Part shown: positions 59,009 to 64,000 of the stretch, one piece after another
Position numbering within the stretch: the stretch's first letter is position 1
Layout of the letters: every line of letters begins with the position of its first letter
Assembly (NCBI RefSeq): GCF_022436705.1
Contig: NZ_JAKUHT010000003.1
Coordinates: forward strand, 372,001 to 436,000
DNA: 64,000 nt
From: Nocardioides sp. CFH 31398
GTDB lineage: Bacteria > Actinomycetota > Actinomycetes > Propionibacteriales > Nocardioidaceae
Direction of reading: 5' to 3'
Notes under the pieces: model-generated
What the model was told of the DNA's origin: nothing
Seen by the model: only the letters and a program-made list of their open reading frames with translations
Databases searched by the model: none
Program-made: the position numbers and the translations under genes

Positions 59009-59805
59009 TCCGACAGTGTCCCCGTCAGCGGTGCGGCGTACCCGGTGGCCATGCCGCGGTGCATCACGCGGTCGCCGACGACGCCGGAGTGGTCGGCGGC
59101 GTGCAGGACGGTGCCGTTGTCCCACATCACCACGTCGCCGCTCGCCCAGGTGTGGCGCAGGCAGTTCTCCGGCGCGGTCGAGTGGGCGGTCAGCGCGGCA
59201 ACCGTCTCGGCGGTCTCGTCGGCGTCCATGCCCTCGATCTCGGCGCAGCGCGCGGGCGTCGTCAGGTAGAGCGTGTCGCGCCCGGAGACGGGGTGGGGCC
59301 GCACGAGGGGGTGCCACGCCTCCTTCTCCTGGCTCTCGCCCGGGTCGACGCCGGTGACGACGTGGCGCATCCGGCGTCCCTCGATCCGGGCGCGGAGGTC
59401 GGCGGGCAGGGTGTCGAGGGCGCGGTACTGGTTCGTGAAGACCGTCTGCCCGCCCTGCTCCGGGATCGTCACCGCCCGCAGCGAGGTGTACGCCGGCGGC
59501 GACGAGACGTAGCTGGTGTCGACGTGGAACGTCGACCGCGGCGGCGTCGTCCGGCCCACGTTGGAGATGACGTTGAGGTCGTCGAAGCCCGGCACCGGCG
59601 TCTCCCCGACGGTGAAGACGGGGTCGCCGAAGCAGCGCAGGTACGCCGCGAACGCAGTGTCGTCGATGTCCTGGCCGGGCAGGTGGACGACGCCGTGGTC
59701 GGCGAGCAGCCCGACGATCGCCTCGACGGTCGCCTCGTCGGGCGGGGTGTCGAGCGACAGCCCCGTCACGCGGGCCCCGAGGGGCTCCAGCACCTGGACG
59801 TCCAT
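59005..59805 (-). CDS. TauD/TfdA-type Fe(II)/2-oxoglutarate oxygenase
   Basis: A 266-residue dioxygenase. The metal triad is visible: HVD in TFHVDTSYVSSPPAYTSLRA and the distal His in DVVMWDNGTVLHAADHSG; the 2-oxoglutarate Arg is in HRGMATGY. It starts within TGATG at the mysB stop and ends in a GTGA with mysC, so it is translated as part of the mycosporine operon and very likely modifies the product. The cyanobacterial tailoring oxygenase MysH belongs to another (phytanoyl-CoA dioxygenase-like) branch, so the reaction here may differ. Confidence 0.85.
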   Translation of the reverse strand: MDVQVLEPLGARVTGLSLDTPPDEATVEAIVGLLADHGVVHLPGQDIDDTAFAAYLRCFGDPVFTVGETPVPGFDDLNVISNVGRTTPPRSTFHVDTSYVSSPPAYTSLRAVTIPEQGGQTVFTNQYRALDTLPADLRARIEGRRMRHVVTGVDPGESQEKEAWHPLVRPHPVSGRDTLYLTTPARCAEIEGMDADETAETVAALTAHSTAPENCLRHTWASGDVVMWDNGTVLHAADHSGVVGDRVMHRGMATGYAAPLTGTLSE

Positions 59806-60692
59806 CAGTCCTCCTCGGTCGGGCGTGCGGGGGCCGTGGGCCCGGTGGCCCACTGCACGAGCGTGACGCCGTCGCGCAGGGGCAGCAGCACCTGCTCGAC
59901 GCGGTCGTCGTCGGCGAGCAGCCGGTTCACGTCGGCGATGGCGCGGCCGTTGTCGCTGAGCACGCCGGCGCCGTACGGCTCGCCCTGCAGCAGCGTGTTG
60001 TCGAGCGCGAGCAGCCCGTCGGGCGCCAGCAGCGGCGTGTCGAGGACGGCGCGCACGTAGTCGGCGTACCCCGTCTTGTCCGCGTCGACGAACACCAGGT
60101 CGAAGACCGCGCCCTCCGCGGCGAGCGCGGCGAGGGTGTCGGACGCCGGCCCGACGCGGACGTCGATCCGCGACCCGGCCCCCTCGGGCCCGGTCGCGTC
60201 GAAGCACTCCTGCGCGAACGTCGCGACGCCGGGGTCGAGCTCGCAGGCGACCACGGAGCCCGGGCCCGAGCCGTCGGGCAGCGCCTCGGCCATGGCGAGC
60301 GCGGAGTAGCCGGTGAACATCCCGACCTCGAGCACCCGTCGCGCACCGGTGGCCCGCACCAGGGTGCGGAGGAACCGGCCCTCGACGTGCCCGGATAGCA
60401 TCTCGGCCTCGAGGGGCGAGTCCTCGCTCCAGTGCGCCTCGCGGGTGCGGGCCGCCAGCGCCGACAGCGCGGACGACTCCGGCGACGTGGACGCCGCGAC
60501 GTACGGCTCGAGCCCGGCCGCGAGCTCGTGGGCGCGGGTCAGGTCGACCAGCAGCGAGGCGGTGTCCTCCCCGGCCTCGGCCCGCGCCACGAGGTCGCCG
60601 AGGCGCTCGGCGAGGATCCCGGCCGGGGTGACCGGCCGGAGGCCCGACTCGGGTCCGGTGTCGGGGCCGAGGGTGCCGGGGAGAGCCGTCAC
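59805..60692 (-). CDS. mysB: O-methyltransferase making 4-deoxygadusol
   Basis: A 295-residue class I SAM methyltransferase of the catechol-OMT-like type: VLEVGMFTGYSALAMAEALP (motif I), VVACELDPGVATFAQECFDA, FDLVFVDADKTGYADYVRAV and LLALDNTLLQGEPYG. The N-terminal about 100 residues are helical. With the sugar-phosphate cyclase it converts sedoheptulose 7-phosphate to 4-deoxygadusol. The GTG start overlaps the cyclase stop (GTGA). Confidence 0.87.
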   Translation of the reverse strand: MTALPGTLGPDTGPESGLRPVTPAGILAERLGDLVARAEAGEDTASLLVDLTRAHELAAGLEPYVAASTSPESSALSALAARTREAHWSEDSPLEAEMLSGHVEGRFLRTLVRATGARRVLEVGMFTGYSALAMAEALPDGSGPGSVVACELDPGVATFAQECFDATGPEGAGSRIDVRVGPASDTLAALAAEGAVFDLVFVDADKTGYADYVRAVLDTPLLAPDGLLALDNTLLQGEPYGAGVLSDNGRAIADVNRLLADDDRVEQVLLPLRDGVTLVQWATGPTAPARPTEED

Positions 60693-61933
60693 GCCGACAG
60701 GCCCTCGTCGACGAACGCCTGCACCCCGGCGCCGCCGCGCGGCAGCTCGGCGACGAGGGTGCGGTGCTTGTCGAGCGCGCTGACGAGCTCGTCCGCGGAG
60801 ACGTCGTCGAGGAAGACGCACTCGCCGACCGGCGCCGGGACCGCTGCGCGCAGGCGGCCGTCGCGGGTCTGCAGGATGGCGGCGGTCGAGCGCTCGAGCA
60901 GCTCGGGGGTGAGGTGCTCGGAGTCGAGCGACAGCCCGATGCGGCTCATCAGCGACAGCACGCGGTCACGCTCCTCGGCGGTGACGTGCCCGCGTTGCTC
61001 GGCGAGCGTCGTCGACAGCGCCATGTCGATGCAGATGGCGTGGCCGTGGAAGAACGGCACGTCCGGCGCCAGCTCGAGGGTGGGGCTCCAGGTGTGGCCG
61101 AAGGCGATGACCCGGTCGAGGTCGAGCTCGTGGAGGTTGGGCACCTCCAGCTCGAGCATGCGCTGGATGGCGCGGTAGGTGATCTCGTGCGCCACCTCCC
61201 GCAGCTCGGAGCTCGCGGCGTGCCAGCGCCCGTCGACCTCGCCGTCGACGTGGCCGAAGTGCGTGGCCAGCAGCGCCTCGCCGTGGGCGTCCATGAGGTC
61301 GAAGGTCCGCTTGTCGCCGACGGTGCTGATCTTGATGATCTCGGCCATGCCGTTGCGCACCTGGTCCACCGGCAGGGTGGCGAGGAAGCCGAAGTCGAGC
61401 AGCACCGTCGAGGACGCGTGGTAGGCGCCGAGACGGTTCTTGTACTTGCGGTGGTTGACCCCGACCTTGATCGACACGCTCGCGTCGATCAGGCCGATGA
61501 GCGTCGTCGGGATCCGCACGTACGGCGTCGAGCGGCGGAAGGCCGCGCACGCGAAGCCGGCGACGTCCGTGCCGAGCCCGCCACCGACGACCAGCGGCTG
61601 CTCCTTGCGGACCAGCCCGAAGTCGGCGAACGCGTCGACGATCCCCTCGACCGTGGTCCACGCCTTCGTGGTCTCGTCGACGACGAGGCGGTAGGTCACC
61701 AGCTCGATGTCGTGCGCGGCGAAGTAGGCGCGGGCGCGCTCGCCGTACAGGTCGTCGACGACGTCGTCGATCACCATGAGGCAGCGACCCCACGGCCGGT
61801 AGATGTCGGCGAGGTGGGTGTCTGCGGGGTCGAAGACGCCGTCCACGTACGTCAGCGTGTAGTCGATCTTCTCGTAGGCCTCGACGTGGAAGGTCGTGGC
61901 GTCGGAGGTCAGGCGGGACTCGACGATGGACAT
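60689..61933 (-). CDS. mysA: 2-Demethyl-4-deoxygadusol synthase
   Basis: A 414-residue sugar-phosphate cyclase related to 3-dehydroquinate synthase. NAD binding: EQPLVVGGGLGTDVAGFACA. Active-site segments: YVRIPTTLIGLIDASVSIKV, NHRKYKNRLGAYHASSTVLL, DQVRNGMAEIIKIS and the metal His motifs GHTWSPTLE and FFHGHAICIDMAL. It cyclises sedoheptulose 7-phosphate. DDGS was preferred over epi-valiolone synthase because the next genes are mysB, mysC and mysD. The ATG follows AGGAGC; 41 bp separate it from the HAD-like gene. Confidence 0.9.
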   Translation of the reverse strand: MSIVESRLTSDATTFHVEAYEKIDYTLTYVDGVFDPADTHLADIYRPWGRCLMVIDDVVDDLYGERARAYFAAHDIELVTYRLVVDETTKAWTTVEGIVDAFADFGLVRKEQPLVVGGGLGTDVAGFACAAFRRSTPYVRIPTTLIGLIDASVSIKVGVNHRKYKNRLGAYHASSTVLLDFGFLATLPVDQVRNGMAEIIKISTVGDKRTFDLMDAHGEALLATHFGHVDGEVDGRWHAASSELREVAHEITYRAIQRMLELEVPNLHELDLDRVIAFGHTWSPTLELAPDVPFFHGHAICIDMALSTTLAEQRGHVTAEERDRVLSLMSRIGLSLDSEHLTPELLERSTAAILQTRDGRLRAAVPAPVGECVFLDDVSADELVSALDKHRTLVAELPRGGAGVQAFVDEGLSA

Positions 61934-61974
61934 GCGGGTGCTCCTGGGTCTGTCGGGCGGGGGCGGGGGCGCGC

Positions 61975-62640
61975 TCAGGCCTCGAGCAGGCCGGTCACGT
62001 CGGCCGGGTCGAGACGGTCGACGGTGCGGTCGGCCGCGGAGAAGTCGTGGGCGACGGTGTTGGCGTTCGGGAAGGCGATGCAGGCGACCCCGGCGGCCTT
62101 GGCCGCCTGGACGCCACCGACGTTGTCCTCGATGGCCACGCACGCGCCGGCCTCCTCGCCGAGCTCGGCGAGGGCCTTGGCGTAGACGGCCGGGTCGGGC
62201 TTGGTGGTCTCGACCGAGGTGGTGTCGAGGACGAGGTCGAAGTCGTCGCGCGTCAGCGCCGGGGACAGCGCGGTCAGCAGCGCCTCGACGTTCTCCGGCG
62301 ACGTCGTGGTGACCAGGGCGACGCGCATGCCGAGCGACTTCGCGGCCTGCACGGTCTCGACGACGCCGGGGCGGGCCTCGGCGCCGTCCTTGGCCAGCGA
62401 GGAGCGGAACGCCTCGGACTTCGCCGCGTGGATCGCGTCGGCGTCGACCTGCTCGCCGCGCTGCTCGGCGTACGCGCGGACGCGGTCGGCTCCGCCGTTG
62501 CCGGTGAGCATCTCGCGGTAGTCCTCGCGGTCCCAGGACCAGTCGAGGCCGGCGTCGGCGAACGCCTTGTTGAACGCCCAGCGCTGGAGCTCCGAGGTGT
62601 CGGCGACGGAGGAGATGGAGCCGAACAGGATCGAGGTCAT
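61975..62640 (-). CDS. HAD-like protein lacking the catalytic aspartates
   Basis: A 221-residue protein of the beta-phosphoglucomutase/CbbY-like HAD branch: an N-terminal core, a helical cap (ELQRWAFNKAFADAGLDWSW), motif II VALVTTTSPENVEALL, motif III KPDP and motif IV CVAIEDNVGGVQAAKAAG. Motif I, normally DxD (FDLDGT), reads F6-G7-S8-I9-S10, so the nucleophile and acid/base Asp are both absent. It may bind a sugar phosphate without hydrolysing it or be a regulator. First gene of the mycosporine operon, with AGGGG before the ATG. The 197-bp divergent region upstream shows no clear TANNNT box. Confidence 0.82.
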   Translation of the reverse strand: MTSILFGSISSVADTSELQRWAFNKAFADAGLDWSWDREDYREMLTGNGGADRVRAYAEQRGEQVDADAIHAAKSEAFRSSLAKDGAEARPGVVETVQAAKSLGMRVALVTTTSPENVEALLTALSPALTRDDFDLVLDTTSVETTKPDPAVYAKALAELGEEAGACVAIEDNVGGVQAAKAAGVACIAFPNANTVAHDFSAADRTVDRLDPADVTGLLEA

Positions 62641-62837
62641 GGGTTCCCCTTCGGGGGTCGTGGGCCCGGGTGGTTCCCGGACTGGTCGGTGCAGCGGAGA
62701 GGGCGGTGCCGGGCGGGTACCCCCGAGCCCCCCTCCTAGTCACCCCGCGCCCGGTCGGGGGCCCAGGGTTCACCTCTCGTTCAGCGGGTACGGCGGGTTG
62801 GACGGGGCCCGACCGGGCCGCGACCGGGAGGAGCGAC

Positions 62838-63938
62838 ATGCGGGTGGCCGTGACCGGCGCGACCGGGAACCTGGGGACGGCGGTGCTGCGCCGTCTCCTC
62901 GACCCGGGGACCGGCCGCGCCCCGGCGGGGGAGTCGACGACCGTGACCGGCGTCGTGCGCCGCCCGCCCGACCCGACGACGGCGCCCGAGCCGCTCGGAC
63001 GCGTCGACTGGGTCGCCGTCGACCTGGCCTCGGACGACGCCGAGCGCGTCCTCGCGGAGGCCTTCGAGGGCCACGACGCGGTCGTGCACCTCGCCTGGGG
63101 CTTCCAGCCCGGCCGGGACGACGCACGCCTGCGGGCCACGGCCGTCGACGGCACCCTCAACGTCGCGCGCGCCGCCGTCCGGGCCGGCGTGCCGCACCTC
63201 GTGCACATGTCGTCCGTCGGCGCCTACGCGCCGCGGGTCTCGCTCGACCCGGTGGACGAGTCGTACCCGACCACCGGCGTGCCCGGCTCGGCCTACTCGC
63301 GGGACAAGTCGGACGTCGAGCGCATCCTCGACGGACTCGAGGCCGAGCACCCCGGGCTCGCGGTCGCGCGCCTGCGACCGGGGCTGGTCGGGCAGGCCGA
63401 GGCGGGCAGCGCGCTGCTGCGCTACGCGCTCCCGGCGCTGGTGCCGAGGGTTGCCGTCCGGGCGGTCCCGGTGCTGCCGATGGACCGCGGCACCGTCGTC
63501 CCGGTCGTGCACGCCCACGACGTCGCGGACGCCGTCCGGCGGGTGCTGGAGCAGCGGGCCACCGGCCCCTTCAACCTCGCCGCCGAGCCGCCCGTGACCG
63601 CGGAGGACATCGCGACCGCGCTGGGAGCACGGCTGGTGCACGTCCCCGCGGCCGTCGTGCGGCGCGCGGCGGCGCTGGCCTGGCACGCCCGGGTGAGCCG
63701 CCTCGACCCGGGCTGGCTGGACCTGGCGCACACGGTGCCGCTGGTGGACACCACCCGGGCCCGCACCGAGCTGGGCTGGGGCCCGGGCATCTCCGCGACC
63801 GACGCCCTCGCCGACGCAGTGGCGGGCATGGCGGAGGGGCCCGACGGCGGGACGCCGGTCCTGCGGCCCCGCACCGTCGCCGGGGAGGCGCGCCGCCTGC
63901 TGACGGGCCTGTCGACGAGCCGGCGGCCGACGCCGTGA
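62838..63938 (+). CDS. NAD-dependent epimerase/dehydratase family protein
   Basis: A 366-residue extended SDR. It begins MRVAVTGATGNLGTAVLRRL (Rossmann), VVHLAWGFQPG, VHMSSVGAYAP and YSRDKSDVERIL, where the YxxxK of the active site reads YSRDK. The C-terminal substrate domain is present and ends in a basic tail. The substrate is unknown. The ATG has a strong GGGAGGAG site 5 nt upstream. It is divergent from the mycosporine operon and may share its control region. Confidence 0.87.
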   Translation: MRVAVTGATGNLGTAVLRRLLDPGTGRAPAGESTTVTGVVRRPPDPTTAPEPLGRVDWVAVDLASDDAERVLAEAFEGHDAVVHLAWGFQPGRDDARLRATAVDGTLNVARAAVRAGVPHLVHMSSVGAYAPRVSLDPVDESYPTTGVPGSAYSRDKSDVERILDGLEAEHPGLAVARLRPGLVGQAEAGSALLRYALPALVPRVAVRAVPVLPMDRGTVVPVVHAHDVADAVRRVLEQRATGPFNLAAEPPVTAEDIATALGARLVHVPAAVVRRAAALAWHARVSRLDPGWLDLAHTVPLVDTTRARTELGWGPGISATDALADAVAGMAEGPDGGTPVLRPRTVAGEARRLLTGLSTSRRPTP

Positions 63939-63945
63939 GGCCCTG

Positions 63946-64000
63946 ATGGCCCTGGTCGACCAGCAAGCCGGCCTCGTCGTCACGGCCGCGCCCGGGACGG
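63946..64000 (+). CDS. Possible start of a gene running off the window
   Basis: ATG followed by 18 open codons (ALVDQQAGLVVTAAPGT) to the right edge, 7 bp after the epimerase stop. Too little is visible to name it. Confidence 0.25.
   Translation, partial: MALVDQQAGLVVTAAPGT

Noticed and set aside
1..64000. tRNA and rRNA genes
   Set aside because: No cloverleaf with a TTCGA-type T-loop in proper context and no rRNA-like sequence was found by reading; a tRNAscan run would settle it.

Overview
The window is a very GC-rich actinobacterial chromosome segment. The best fit is Nocardioidaceae (Nocardioides or a close relative). This rests on the gene order, an Ala1 intein in the P-loop of DnaB like those known from Nocardioides and mycobacteriophage DnaB, a FemX-type ligase suited to glycine-containing peptidoglycan, DUF222/HNH genes with REP arrays, and many leaderless genes. 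No rRNA, tRNA or CRISPR array was seen.

1-37,230 is mostly the conserved block that lies to one side of oriC in Streptomyces and relatives. A minus-strand operon (DUF6049 protein, murJ, pseudokinase, sigM, anti-sigma) lies divergent to cca. It is followed by ino1 with its PadR regulator, a class A penicillin-binding protein, a GT87 membrane protein, a PLP racemase and FemX, and then rpsF-ssb-rpsR-rplI and dnaB. The theme is cell-envelope building plus replication and translation. Insertions include a DUF559-type gene between inverted repeats (9218-10596), a MerR-phosphatase fusion, an HTH-threonine dehydratase fusion, and an operon of two related wall-facing proteins with a small membrane protein. 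dnaB carries two inteins: a class 3 mini-intein in the Walker A loop and a class 1 intein whose homing endonuclease has decayed. DnaA-box-like sequences lie upstream of both ssb and dnaB.

37,230-40,430 is an AT-richer accessory stretch with small orphan genes, gene remnants, phased direct repeats and a repeated intergenic motif.

40,430-56,510 holds metabolic and stress genes: a TetR/SDR pair of the mycofactocin-associated type, a chrA operon with chrB split in two, an FUSC-type exporter, a YihY/BrkB membrane protein, an Mrr-like nuclease with foreign-looking composition, a MarR/quinone-oxidoreductase pair with twin operators, a GlcD-type oxidase, a REP array in front of a LexA-box-controlled DUF222/HNH gene, and methyltransferases.

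56,545-62,640 is a tightly overlapping minus-strand operon for a mycosporine-like amino acid (UV sunscreen): HAD-like protein, demethyl-4-deoxygadusol synthase, O-methyltransferase, TauD-type oxygenase, ATP-grasp ligase and D-Ala-D-Ala-ligase-like enzyme. The HAD-like protein and the TauD enzyme go beyond the usual four-gene set, so the end product may be unusual.

Starts were chosen by ribosome binding sites, 4-bp ATGA/GTGA overlaps, or TANNNT hexamers 6-8 nt before the start codon, which recur throughout and point to leaderless transcripts.
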